Source: Streptomyces sp. P3
Lineage (GTDB): Bacteria; Actinomycetota; Actinomycetes; Streptomycetales; Streptomycetaceae
Assembly: GCF_003032475.1 (NCBI RefSeq)
Contig: NZ_CP028369.1
Location: 9,548,001-9,612,000, forward strand
Length of the DNA: 64,000 nucleotides
Direction: 5' to 3'
A model generated the notes under the pieces. It saw only the letters and a program-made list of their open reading frames with translations. It had not been told where the DNA came from and searched no databases. A program made the position numbers and the translations under genes. Positions within the stretch are counted from its first letter, which is position 1; every line of letters begins with the position of its first letter. Below are positions 8,081-34,538 of this stretch, piece by piece.

Positions 8081-9439
8081 TCACCGGTGCGTCGAACTGT
8101 TCGCCGGCACGGTCCGCGGGGCGGCGTGCCGGGCGACGAGCGAGCCGAGGATCTCCCCGGCCCGGACGGCTGTGGTGGACAGCAGCGTCGAGGTCAGTCC
8201 GTGGCTGTGCTCGGTGCCGCCCTGGAGGTAGACGTCCGCGCCCACGTGGGCGGCGGTCCCGACCCGGTGGTCGCGGCCGACGAGCAGCGCGTCCTCCTCG
8301 TCGCGCAGACAGAGCTTGGCGATCTCGCCGAGGTTCTCGCCCAGGCCGCGTGGCTGGTAGCCGGTGGCGTACACGAGCAGGTCCGCGTCGAGTACCGCCT
8401 CCTCGCCCGTCGGCAGGAACTCCACGGTGACCCGCACCCCGTCCGCCGCCGGGGCGACCTCGCGCAGCCGGGAGACGTTGAGCATCCGGATCCGCTGCCT
8501 GCCCTGCACCTTCTCCCGGTACATGGTCCGGGACAGGGACTCGATCAAGTCCATGTCCACCACGGAGTAGTTGGTGCTGCGGTGGTAGTCGTGCAGCGAC
8601 TGCTTCACCGCGGACGGCGCCCCGTAGTAGACGTCGACGGCCTCCGGGTCGAAGATCCGGTTCGCGAACGGACTGTCGTCGGCGGGCGTGTAGCCGTACT
8701 TGGCGAAGACGGAGCAGATCTCGGCCTCGGGGAAGCTGCGGTGGAGGTAGTCGACGGCCTCCGCGGCGCTCTGGCCCGCGCCGAGCACGACGGCGCGGCG
8801 CACCGGCCCGCCGGAGCACGCCAGTTGTTCGACGCGGGGCAGCAAGTCGCTGGTGTGCCAGACCCGTTCGGAGGGCGCGATGCCCGGCGGCAGGTGCGGT
8901 TCCAGCCCCGTGGCGACACAGAGGGTTCGTGTGCGGCGGACCGTCAGCGCGCCCGGGACGGCGGGGTCGCGGGTGGCGACGTCGAAGGCGCGCACCTCGC
9001 CGTCCTCGACGACCGGCAGCACGGACACGACGTCGGCGGAGTACTCGACGAGGTGTCCGAGGCGGTCCGCCGCCCACGCGAAGTAGTCGTGGAACTCGAT
9101 GCGCAGCGGGAAGAGGGTCTTCTGGTTCAGGAAGTCGGCGAGCCTGTCCTGTTCGCGCAGGAAGCACAGGAAGCTGAAGTCGCTGGTGGGGTCGCGCATC
9201 GTCACCAGGTCCTTGAGGAAGGACACCTGCATCGTGGCGTCGTCGATGAGCATTCCGCGGTGCCAGCCGAACCGCGGCTGCCGCTCCAGGAACGTGGCCC
9301 GCAGCCGTTCGCCCTCCGGGGCCTTGGCGTTGTGCTCGTGGAGGGCGATCGCGAGGGCCAGGTTGGACGGGCCGAATCCGATGCCCACAACGTCGTACGA
9401 GTCGTCCCGGGAGCCGGGCCCGTTGTGCAGGGTCGTCAC
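8081..9439 (-). CDS. L-ornithine N5-monooxygenase (CchB-like), siderophore biosynthesis
   Basis: A 452-residue flavin enzyme that hydroxylates the side-chain nitrogen of ornithine with FAD, NADPH and O2, the first step towards hydroxamate ligands. The FAD site is VVGIGFGPSNLALA (residues about 17-30), the NADPH site VLGAGQSAAEA (about 218-228), and the late family motif YATGYQP. Length and order fit CchB and PvdA/SidA-type N-hydroxylases. The start is GTG 9439, with GGAAGG about 12 bp upstream. It is transcribed divergently from the formyltransferase gene across a 119-bp gap with an iron box at 9519-9537, so both should respond to iron. It supplies hydroxyornithine to the NRPS. Confidence 0.95.
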   Translation of the reverse strand: MTTLHNGPGSRDDSYDVVGIGFGPSNLALAIALHEHNAKAPEGERLRATFLERQPRFGWHRGMLIDDATMQVSFLKDLVTMRDPTSDFSFLCFLREQDRLADFLNQKTLFPLRIEFHDYFAWAADRLGHLVEYSADVVSVLPVVEDGEVRAFDVATRDPAVPGALTVRRTRTLCVATGLEPHLPPGIAPSERVWHTSDLLPRVEQLACSGGPVRRAVVLGAGQSAAEAVDYLHRSFPEAEICSVFAKYGYTPADDSPFANRIFDPEAVDVYYGAPSAVKQSLHDYHRSTNYSVVDMDLIESLSRTMYREKVQGRQRIRMLNVSRLREVAPAADGVRVTVEFLPTGEEAVLDADLLVYATGYQPRGLGENLGEIAKLCLRDEEDALLVGRDHRVGTAAHVGADVYLQGGTEHSHGLTSTLLSTTAVRAGEILGSLVARHAAPRTVPANSSTHR

Positions 9440-9518
9440 CGCGTCATCGCCTTCCGTAGAGCGGACACGGGGGGCACTGCGACCGTGCGCGGTCTCCCCC
9501 CAGCAGGCACATGATAGA

Positions 9519-9537
9519 TAAGGTAAGGCTTACCTAT
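9519..9537. promoter_or_regulatory. Iron box (DmdR1/IdeR-type operator) between monooxygenase and formyltransferase genes
   Basis: TAAGGTAAGGCTTACCTAT matches the known 19-bp actinobacterial iron box TTAGGTTAGSCTAACCTAA at 15 positions by hand count. It lies 80 bp upstream of the monooxygenase start and 21 bp upstream of the formyltransferase start, so one site could control both. Confidence 0.85.
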
Positions 9538-9558
9538 CAATGCTTGAGAGGGAAACAC

Positions 9559-10506
9559 ATGCGAGTAGTCATGTTCGGTTACCAGACCTGGGGACACCGG
9601 ACGCTGCAGGCGCTGTTGGACTCCGAGCACGACGTGGTGCTGGTCGTCACCCATCCGGCGAGCGACCACGTCTACGAGAAGATCTGGAACGACTCGGTCG
9701 CCGATCTCGCGGCGCGGCACGGTGTGCCGGTCCTGCTGCGCAACCGGCCCGGCGACGAGGAACTGCTGGCCGCGCTGAAGGCCGCCGAGCCGGACGTCAT
9801 CGTCGCGAACAACTGGCGCACCTGGCTGCCGCCCGAGATCTTCGACCTCCCGCCGCACGGCACGCTCAACATCCATGACTCGCTGCTGCCCTCCTACGCC
9901 GGCTTCTCGCCGCTGATCTGGGCCCTCATCAACGGGGAGCGGCACGTGGGCGTCACCGCCCACCGCATGGACGCCGAACTCGACGCGGGGGACGTGCTGA
10001 TACAGCGGTCCGTGCCCGTCGGCGCCGCCGACACCGCGACGGACCTGTTCCACCGCACGGTCGACCTCATCGGCCCCCTCGTCACCGAGTCCCTGGACCT
10101 CATCGCCTCGGGTCGGGCCGTGTGGACGCCGCAGGACCGCTCCCGGGCGACCTTCTTCCACAAGAGGGCGCTGGAGGACAGCCGGATCGACTGGACGTGG
10201 CCGGCCGAGGACCTGGAACGCCTGATACGGGCTCAGTCCGACCCGTATCCCCAGGCGTTCACCCACCACAGGGGCGAGCGCCTGCGGATCGTCTCGGCCG
10301 CGGTGTCCGAGGGACGGTACGGCGGGACGCCCGGCCGGATCTTCATTCGGGAGGGCGACGGCGTCGTCGTCGTGGCCGGTGCCGGGGCGCGCACCGGGCG
10401 GCTGCCGGGCCTCCTTGTCAGGAGGGTGCGCACCGAGGACGGCGCCGAGCAATCGGCGACCGACTACTTCCGCACCATGGGCGGGTATCTGACGCCCCGT
10501 CCGTGA
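9559..10506 (+). CDS. Hydroxyornithine N5-formyltransferase (CchA-like)
   Basis: A 315-residue relative of methionyl-tRNA formyltransferase that transfers formyl from N10-formyl-tetrahydrofolate, here most likely to N5-hydroxyornithine to give formyl-hydroxyornithine. Catalytic features are visible: Asn104 and His106 in TLNIHDSLLPSYAG, and Asp145 in AELDAGD. The family C-terminal domain (about 205-300) is present. The start at ATG 9559 has a GAGAGGGAAA site; the open frame from 9511 would run through the iron box. It pairs divergently with the monooxygenase gene, the same pairing as cchA/cchB of coelichelin. A true Met-tRNA formyltransferase is unlikely in this setting. Confidence 0.93.
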   Translation: MRVVMFGYQTWGHRTLQALLDSEHDVVLVVTHPASDHVYEKIWNDSVADLAARHGVPVLLRNRPGDEELLAALKAAEPDVIVANNWRTWLPPEIFDLPPHGTLNIHDSLLPSYAGFSPLIWALINGERHVGVTAHRMDAELDAGDVLIQRSVPVGAADTATDLFHRTVDLIGPLVTESLDLIASGRAVWTPQDRSRATFFHKRALEDSRIDWTWPAEDLERLIRAQSDPYPQAFTHHRGERLRIVSAAVSEGRYGGTPGRIFIREGDGVVVVAGAGARTGRLPGLLVRRVRTEDGAEQSATDYFRTMGGYLTPRP

Positions 10507-10516
10507 GCCGAGGCGC

Positions 10517-10555
10517 CGTCACCCGGGCCCGTCACCCGGGCCCGTCACCCGGGCC
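10517..10555. repeat. Three perfect tandem copies of a 13-bp unit
   Basis: CGTCACCCGGGCC is repeated three times without change (10517-10529, 10530-10542, 10543-10555). It is followed by a less exact repeat of TGGTCGGCCGG (10556-10580). The array lies 10 bp after the formyltransferase stop, in the gap between two convergent genes. CCCGGG and GGCC are self-complementary, so transcripts could fold here and help termination. Confidence 0.7.
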
Positions 10556-10675
10556 TGGTCGGCCGGGCCTGGTCGGCCGGTCGGCCGCTGCCGGGCCGTG
10601 CTCCCTGGGCGGCAGGCCCCGCGGCCCGTCCGCTTCCGGAGTGGTGCGCCCCGCCGTCCCGTCCGTTCCCGGCGG

Positions 10676-11554
10676 CTACGCGCTCGTCGCCGCGGGCGCC
10701 TGCGCCGGGACGGTGCCGGGGCCGGCGCCCTGGTGGTGGCGGCTCATCGGGAAGACCATCGGCGTCCCGCTGACCGGGTCCTCGCCCACCACGCACCGCA
10801 GGCCGAACACGTCCTCGACGACCGCGGCGGTGATGACCTCGGAAGGGACGCCCTCCGCCACGACGCGACCCGCCTTCATGGCGACCACGTGGTCCGCGTA
10901 GCGGCACGCCTGGTTGAGGTCGTGCAGGACCATGACGACGGTGCGGCCCTGGTGCCGGTTCAGGTCGGTGACGAGGTCGAGGACGTCGATCTGATGGGCC
11001 AGGTCGAGGTAGGTGGTCGGCTCGTCCAGGAGCATCACCGGCGTCCCCTGGGCGACCGCCATCGCGATCCAGGCCCGCTGCCGCTGTCCGCCGGAGAGTT
11101 CGTCGACGGCCCGGTGGGCGAGGTCGCTCGTCGCCGTGGCGCGCAGCGCCTCGTGGACGGCCTCCTCGTCGGCGGCGGACCACTGCCGCCACCAGCTCTG
11201 GTGCGGCGCACGGCCGCGTCCCACCAGGTCGACGACGGTCAGCCCCTCGGGCGCGACCGGCGTCTGCGGCAGGATGCCCAGCTTCTGCGCCAGGGCCCGG
11301 GTCGGGAACGAGTGCACCTCTCGCCCGTCGAGGTGGACGGCCCCCGCCTTCGGGGTGAGCAGCCGCGCCAGCGCCCGCAACAGGGTCGACTTGCCGCACG
11401 CGTTGGCGCCGACGATCGCCGTGATCCGTCCGGACGGGACCGCCAGGTCCAGCCCGTCGACGACGATCCGGTCGTCGTAGGCCAGCCGCAGCCCGACGGC
11501 CCGCAGGTCGGGGCCGTCGGCGGGGCGGGCGGGCCCTTCGTGGGTCGATGACAC
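10676..11554 (-). CDS. Ferric-siderophore ABC transporter, ATP-binding protein (FecE/FepC type)
   Basis: A 292-residue cytosolic ATPase that powers uptake of the ferric siderophore. It shows Walker A GANACGKST (slightly unusual, with Ala before Cys), the signature LSGGQRQR, Walker B PVMLLDEPT and the switch His in MVLHDLNQA. Residues 264-292 form an Ala/Pro/Gly-rich tail outside the ATPase core. The gene begins 4 bp after the stop of the permease gene upstream and is the last of a three-gene minus-strand operon (permease, permease, ATPase) starting next to an iron box at 13935. It corresponds to CchE in the coelichelin system. Confidence 0.94.
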   Translation of the reverse strand: MSSTHEGPARPADGPDLRAVGLRLAYDDRIVVDGLDLAVPSGRITAIVGANACGKSTLLRALARLLTPKAGAVHLDGREVHSFPTRALAQKLGILPQTPVAPEGLTVVDLVGRGRAPHQSWWRQWSAADEEAVHEALRATATSDLAHRAVDELSGGQRQRAWIAMAVAQGTPVMLLDEPTTYLDLAHQIDVLDLVTDLNRHQGRTVVMVLHDLNQACRYADHVVAMKAGRVVAEGVPSEVITAAVVEDVFGLRCVVGEDPVSGTPMVFPMSRHHQGAGPGTVPAQAPAATSA

Positions 11555-11558
11555 GTCT

Positions 11559-12707
11559 TCAGCCTCCTGAACCGGCGCGGTTGGCGCGCACGAGCAACCA
11601 CAACAGGACGGGCGCGCCGAGGACCCCGGTCACGATCCCGACCGGCAGTTCGGTGTCCGGGACGAGCCCCCGGGCGGCGAGATCGGACCCGAGCACCAGC
11701 ACGGCACCCGTCAGGCCCGCGGCGAAGGGCGGCGGGAACGCCGTGCCCGCCAGCCGTTGGGCGACCTGCGGGGCGGCGAGCGCCACGAAGGCGACCGGTC
11801 CCGCCGTCGCCGTCCCGAACGCCACGAGACTCACCGAGACCAGCAGGACCGCCACCCGGACCGTCTGGACCCGGGTGCCGAGGCCGCGGGCCACGTCGTC
11901 GCCGAGCTCCAGGGTCCGCATCAGCCGCCCGAGCAGCAGTGCCGCCGGCAGGAGGACGGCCAGGGCCAGGGCGAGCGGGGTGATCTGGTCCCAGGTGCGG
12001 CCGTTCAGGTTGCCGACCAGCCAGCCGAGCGCCGCCTGGGCCTGGAAGCGCTCCCCGCGGGCCATGAGGTAGTCGGTGGCGCTGGTGCAGATCCAGGAGA
12101 CGCCGACGCCCACCAGCACGATCCGGTAGCCGCTGGCGCCGCGTTTCCACGCCAGCGCGTACACGAGAACCGCCGCGCCCAGCGCGCCCGCCAGGCCGAG
12201 GAGTTCGGTGCCGAGCCCGCCGTCCCGGCCCAGTACGATGCCGGCCACCACGGCGACGCCCGCGCCCTGGGTGATACCCAACATGTCGGGGCTGGCCAGC
12301 GGGTTGCGGGTCATGGTCTGGAGCAGTGCTCCGGAGACCCCGAACGCCACGCCGACCAGCAGCCCCGCGAGAGAGCGCGGCAGCCGCAGTTCCTCGACGA
12401 CGAGCCGGGTGCCGGGATCGCCCCCGCCGGCCAGGGCGCGGGTCACGTCGGCGAGAGACAGGGGGAGGTCACCGACGGCCGTCTCCGCGCAGAACGCCAG
12501 GAACGCCGCCACGGCGAGCACCAGCGACACGGCCAGCAGCCGGGGCCGCAGCAGTCCGGAGACGGGCGGGACGGCGAGCCGGAAGGCGATGCGGTCGGCG
12601 GTGCGGCGGCGCGCCGCCCGGTCCGCGGGACCGGTCCCGCGGCCGGTGCCGGGTTCGTGGCTGCCGGGGACCTTGCGGCCCGCCGCCGGTGTGAGCTCGG
12701 TGGTCAT
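11559..12707 (-). CDS. Ferric-siderophore ABC transporter permease, FecCD family (second permease)
   Basis: A 382-residue membrane protein with about 9-10 helices. FecCD/BtuC features are GVSGALLQTMTRNPLASPDMLGI (residues about 145-167) and the ATPase-contact loop LELGDDVARGLG. With its partner permease it forms the channel for the ferric siderophore. ATG 12707 is chosen with a GGGGAG site. A GTG at 12887 overlaps the upstream stop codon and has GGAG before it, so a version with 60 more Pro/Arg-rich residues, translationally coupled to the upstream gene, cannot be excluded. It lies between the other permease and the ATPase gene. Confidence 0.9.
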   Translation of the reverse strand: MTTELTPAAGRKVPGSHEPGTGRGTGPADRAARRRTADRIAFRLAVPPVSGLLRPRLLAVSLVLAVAAFLAFCAETAVGDLPLSLADVTRALAGGGDPGTRLVVEELRLPRSLAGLLVGVAFGVSGALLQTMTRNPLASPDMLGITQGAGVAVVAGIVLGRDGGLGTELLGLAGALGAAVLVYALAWKRGASGYRIVLVGVGVSWICTSATDYLMARGERFQAQAALGWLVGNLNGRTWDQITPLALALAVLLPAALLLGRLMRTLELGDDVARGLGTRVQTVRVAVLLVSVSLVAFGTATAGPVAFVALAAPQVAQRLAGTAFPPPFAAGLTGAVLVLGSDLAARGLVPDTELPVGIVTGVLGAPVLLWLLVRANRAGSGG

Positions 12708-12883
12708 GGCGTGCGGCTCCCCAGGAGGACGGGACGGGCGGGAAGGCGGTGCGGGCCGGCCGCCGGGAGCGGCGGCGGTGGAGTCGGCGGTCCCTGGCGG
12801 CAGTTCCCGGTCCGGACCGCGGCGCCGGATCCCGTCGGCGCGGGCGGTGCGGGGTGCCGCCGGGCGTCGGCGGGCCGCACGGC

Positions 12884-13924
12884 TCACAGCTCCACGAGGC
12901 GTCGGCGGCGGACCAGCGCGATGAAGAACGGGCCGCCGACGAAGGCCACCAGGACCCCCGCCTGGATCTCCACCGGCCGGTCGACGAGCCGGCCCGCGAT
13001 GTCCGCGGCCAGCAGCAGACAGGGTGCGAGGACGGCCGACAGCGGCAGCAGCCAGCGGTGGTCCGGGCCGAGGCCGGCGTACTGGGCGAGGACGCGGGCG
13101 ATGTGCGGCACGACCAGCCCGACGAAGACCACGGGCCCGATGACGGCGACGGCTGCGCCGGTGAGCAGGGTGACGGCGACGACGCCCTGGACGCGCACCA
13201 GCCCCAGCCTGAGTCCGAGCGAGGTCGCGACGTCGTCGCCGAGGGCGAGGCTGTTGAGGGAGGGAGCGGTCGCGAAGGCGAGCGCCGCGCCCACGGCGAG
13301 GAAGGGCAGCACCCGCAGCAGTACGTCCGCGTCCTGGTTCGCCAGCGACCCCGCCGACCAGAACCGGTACCGGTTGAGCGCGTCGGGGTCGGTGAGGGCG
13401 ATCGCGCTGGTCAGCGAGAACAGCACGGACGTCACCGCGACGCCGGCCAGGGCGAGTTTGACGGGGGTGGAGCCGGACCGGCCGAGCCCGCCCAGGAAGT
13501 GGACCAGCACGCTCGCGGTCATCGCGCCGGCGAAGGCGAACCAGATGTAGCCGTACACGGAGCCGATGCCGAGCACGCCGACCGAGAGCACCACCGCGAA
13601 GGCCGCGCCCGCGCTCACGCCGAGGATGCCGGGGTCGGCGAGGGGGTTGCGGGTGAGCGCCTGCATCAGCGCGCCGGAGAGACCGAGTGCGGCCCCGGTG
13701 GCCAGGGCGAGCGCGGTGCGCGGCAGCCGCACCGACCAGATGACGTCGTGCACACGGGAGTCGGGCGCGTCACCGAGCAGGGTGTCCCACACCTGCCGCA
13801 GGGGCACGTCGAGCGCCCCGTAGGCCATCGACAGGGCGCACAGCGCCAGGAGCGCCGCGCACGACAGCGACAGCAGCAGTACCGCGCGGGGGCCGGTGGC
13901 CGCCCGGACCGTCGAGGTCCCCAC
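12884..13924 (-). CDS. Ferric-siderophore ABC transporter permease, FecCD family (first permease)
   Basis: A 346-residue integral membrane protein, first gene of the uptake operon. Family blocks are GLSGALMQALTRNPLADPGILGVSAGA in the second quarter and SLALGDDVATSLGL, the loop that contacts the ATPase. Start GTG 13924 is preceded by AAAGGAAG. The iron box at 13935-13953 covers the region just upstream of the ribosome site, so DmdR binding should block this operon when iron is plentiful. It is divergent from the NRPS gene, whose promoter has its own iron box 80 bp away. Confidence 0.93.
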   Translation of the reverse strand: MGTSTVRAATGPRAVLLLSLSCAALLALCALSMAYGALDVPLRQVWDTLLGDAPDSRVHDVIWSVRLPRTALALATGAALGLSGALMQALTRNPLADPGILGVSAGAAFAVVLSVGVLGIGSVYGYIWFAFAGAMTASVLVHFLGGLGRSGSTPVKLALAGVAVTSVLFSLTSAIALTDPDALNRYRFWSAGSLANQDADVLLRVLPFLAVGAALAFATAPSLNSLALGDDVATSLGLRLGLVRVQGVVAVTLLTGAAVAVIGPVVFVGLVVPHIARVLAQYAGLGPDHRWLLPLSAVLAPCLLLAADIAGRLVDRPVEIQAGVLVAFVGGPFFIALVRRRRLVEL

Positions 13925-13934
13925 GTCAACTTCC

Positions 13935-13953
13935 TTTGGTCAGGCTTGCCTTA
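13935..13953. promoter_or_regulatory. Iron box upstream of the uptake operon
   Basis: TTTGGTCAGGCTTGCCTTA matches the 19-bp iron box at 14 positions by hand count, keeping the AGGCT centre. It begins 11 bp from the GTG start of the first permease gene, so a bound repressor would lie over the 5' end of the message. Confidence 0.7.
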
Positions 13954-14033
13954 ACTGTAGGGCGACAGCGGGTTCCCTCGCATCGCCGGTCCTGTGGTCC
14001 TCCGCGGCGCACCCTCGACCCACCCCCTGTAAA

Positions 14034-14052
14034 TTAGGTAAACCTTACCTTA
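14034..14052. promoter_or_regulatory. Iron box upstream of the NRPS gene
   Basis: TTAGGTAAACCTTACCTTA matches the 19-bp iron box at 15 positions by hand count. It lies 58 bp upstream of the NRPS start codon and is separate from the box at 13935 that serves the divergent uptake operon. Confidence 0.85.
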
Positions 14053-14109
14053 CTATGGCGCCGATCCCCCGGCTCAGGGCCGGGACGAAGCCTGGGGAGG
14101 CACGCTGCC

Positions 14110-33063
<18,954 letters not shown>

Positions 33064-33064
33064 G

Positions 33065-33274
33065 ATGAGCAATCCGTTCGAGGACCCCGAGGGTGTCTAC
33101 CTGGTGCTGGTCAACGACGAGAACCAGCACAGCCTGTGGCCGGACTTCGTGGACGTGCCGGCCGGCTGGCGGTCCGTCCACGGGCCCGCCTCCAGGCAGG
33201 CCTGCCTGGACCACGTCGACGCCCACTGGACCGACATGCGGCCGCGCAGTCTTGCCGAGTCGATGGACGGCTGA
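33065..33274 (+). CDS. MbtH-like NRPS accessory protein
   Basis: A 69-residue protein of the MbtH family, small partners that bind adenylation domains and make them soluble or active. The family blocks are complete: NPFEDPEG at the start, [17 protein letters not shown] in the middle and WTDMRPRSL at the end, with the conserved Trp residues. ATG 33065 lies 1 bp past the NRPS stop and has an AGGAGAGGAA site inside the end of the NRPS gene, so the two are co-translated. It probably assists one or more of the five A domains. A long hairpin follows immediately. Confidence 0.97.
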   Translation: MSNPFEDPEGVYLVLVNDENQHSLWPDFVDVPAGWRSVHGPASRQACLDHVDAHWTDMRPRSLAESMDG

Positions 33275-33276
33275 CC

Positions 33277-33335
33277 GCAAAGGGGCATGACGGAGGGGGC
33301 CGACGCCGTCGGCCCCCTCCGTCATGCCCCTTTGC
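33277..33335. terminator. Very long perfect hairpin between convergent genes
   Basis: A 29-bp perfect inverted repeat: arms 33277-33305 and 33307-33335 with one base between, so the real loop takes a few bases from each arm. It starts 2 bp after the mbtH-like stop codon and ends 7 bp before the stop of the lipoprotein gene on the other strand. It is a strong candidate for a two-way terminator. Confidence 0.85.
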
Positions 33336-33342
33336 GTCCGGG

Positions 33343-34410
33343 TCAGGAGGCGGGCTGCTCCACCTTCGTGGCCGGCTTGCCGTCCACGGCCGCCGCCAGC
33401 TGCGGAACCATCCGCTCGATCTCGTACGGCAGGCTGAGGACGGTGCCGAAGGACACCGCGTTGCCGTAGTCGCCGGTCTCGTCGATGAAGACCTCGCGCC
33501 CCTCCGAGACCGCCTTCAGGTTCTTGTAGGCGGCGTCCTTGTGCAGCTTGGCCGCGTCCTCGGCGACATCGCCGACGATCCACACGACGACGTTCTGGTC
33601 GAGGAGATCGGTGCGCTCCTTGCTGATGTTCGCGCCGAACCGGTCCCCGATCACCTTGTCGAGGTCGGCGGGCAGGGAGAAGCCGAGGTCGGAGAGCAGC
33701 CGTGAGCGGGGGTCCTGGCTGCCGTAGACGAAGACGCCCTCGTAGGGGGTCGCCATCACGGCGCTCTTCCCCCTGAACTCGGGGTGCGCTGCCACCGCCG
33801 CGTCGATCTTCGCCTCCGTCTCCTTGACGACCGCGGCCGCCTGCGCGGACTTCCCGAGAGCCTTGCCGATCGTCTCCGTCTGCTCCTGCCACGGCACGCC
33901 GTAGTCGTTGTACGCCTTGGGCTGGGCGACCACCGGCGCGAACTTCGACAGCGACGCGTACTGCTCCTTGGTGAGGCCGCCGTACACGCCGAGGATCAGG
34001 TCGGGCCTGAGCGCGGCGATCTTCTCCACCTGCGGGCCGGTGCCGGTGTCCTTCAGCACGGTCGGGGCCGCCGCCCCTCCCAGCTTCCCGGCGGCCCACG
34101 GGCCCACGGCCCCCCGGTAGCCGCCGATCCACTCGGTGGTCCCGACCGGCACCACGCCGAGGGCGAGCACGGAGTCCTGGTCGGTGAGGCCCACGGTGAC
34201 GATCCGCTTCGGCGCCGACGTGATCGTCGTGCTGCCGTACTTGTGGGCGATGGTGACGGGGAACGCGGAACCCCCGGAGGAGGACGCCGGTGAACCGGCG
34301 TTGGACGAGCCGGAGTCCGAGCCGCCGCCGCAGGCGGCTGCGGTGGCGAGGATGACGAGTGCGGAGGCCAGGGCGGCGGCCGTTCTGGTCGCTCGGCGGA
34401 AGCGGGGCAT
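33343..34410 (-). CDS. Iron-siderophore ABC transporter substrate-binding lipoprotein
   Basis: A 354-residue exported protein that should bind the ferric siderophore outside the membrane and pass it to the FecCD permease. An Arg-rich start, a hydrophobic stretch and a lipobox-like ILATAAAC (Cys at about residue 28) mark a lipoprotein. A Gly/Ser linker follows, then the FecB/FhuD-type (helical-backbone) domain with KRIVTVGLTDQDSVLALGV, RPDLILGVYGGLT and VVVWIVGD. Start ATG 34410 has an AAGGA site; the open frame to 34578 adds a Pro-rich leader that would spoil the signal peptide. It has no iron box of its own and probably belongs to the ABC-exporter operon that starts at 38056. Confidence 0.94.
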   Translation of the reverse strand: MPRFRRATRTAAALASALVILATAAACGGGSDSGSSNAGSPASSSGGSAFPVTIAHKYGSTTITSAPKRIVTVGLTDQDSVLALGVVPVGTTEWIGGYRGAVGPWAAGKLGGAAAPTVLKDTGTGPQVEKIAALRPDLILGVYGGLTKEQYASLSKFAPVVAQPKAYNDYGVPWQEQTETIGKALGKSAQAAAVVKETEAKIDAAVAAHPEFRGKSAVMATPYEGVFVYGSQDPRSRLLSDLGFSLPADLDKVIGDRFGANISKERTDLLDQNVVVWIVGDVAEDAAKLHKDAAYKNLKAVSEGREVFIDETGDYGNAVSFGTVLSLPYEIERMVPQLAAAVDGKPATKVEQPAS

Positions 34411-34538
34411 CGGCGGTCCTTCGTTCGGTTTCTCGGTGGAGCGGGTCGGTGGGGGAGGCGCGGGCCGGCGGACGGGGAGGGGCGCGGGTCGTGGGGGAGC
34501 GTCCGGGTCGGTGGGTGGGTGGGTGCGCGGTCCCTCGG

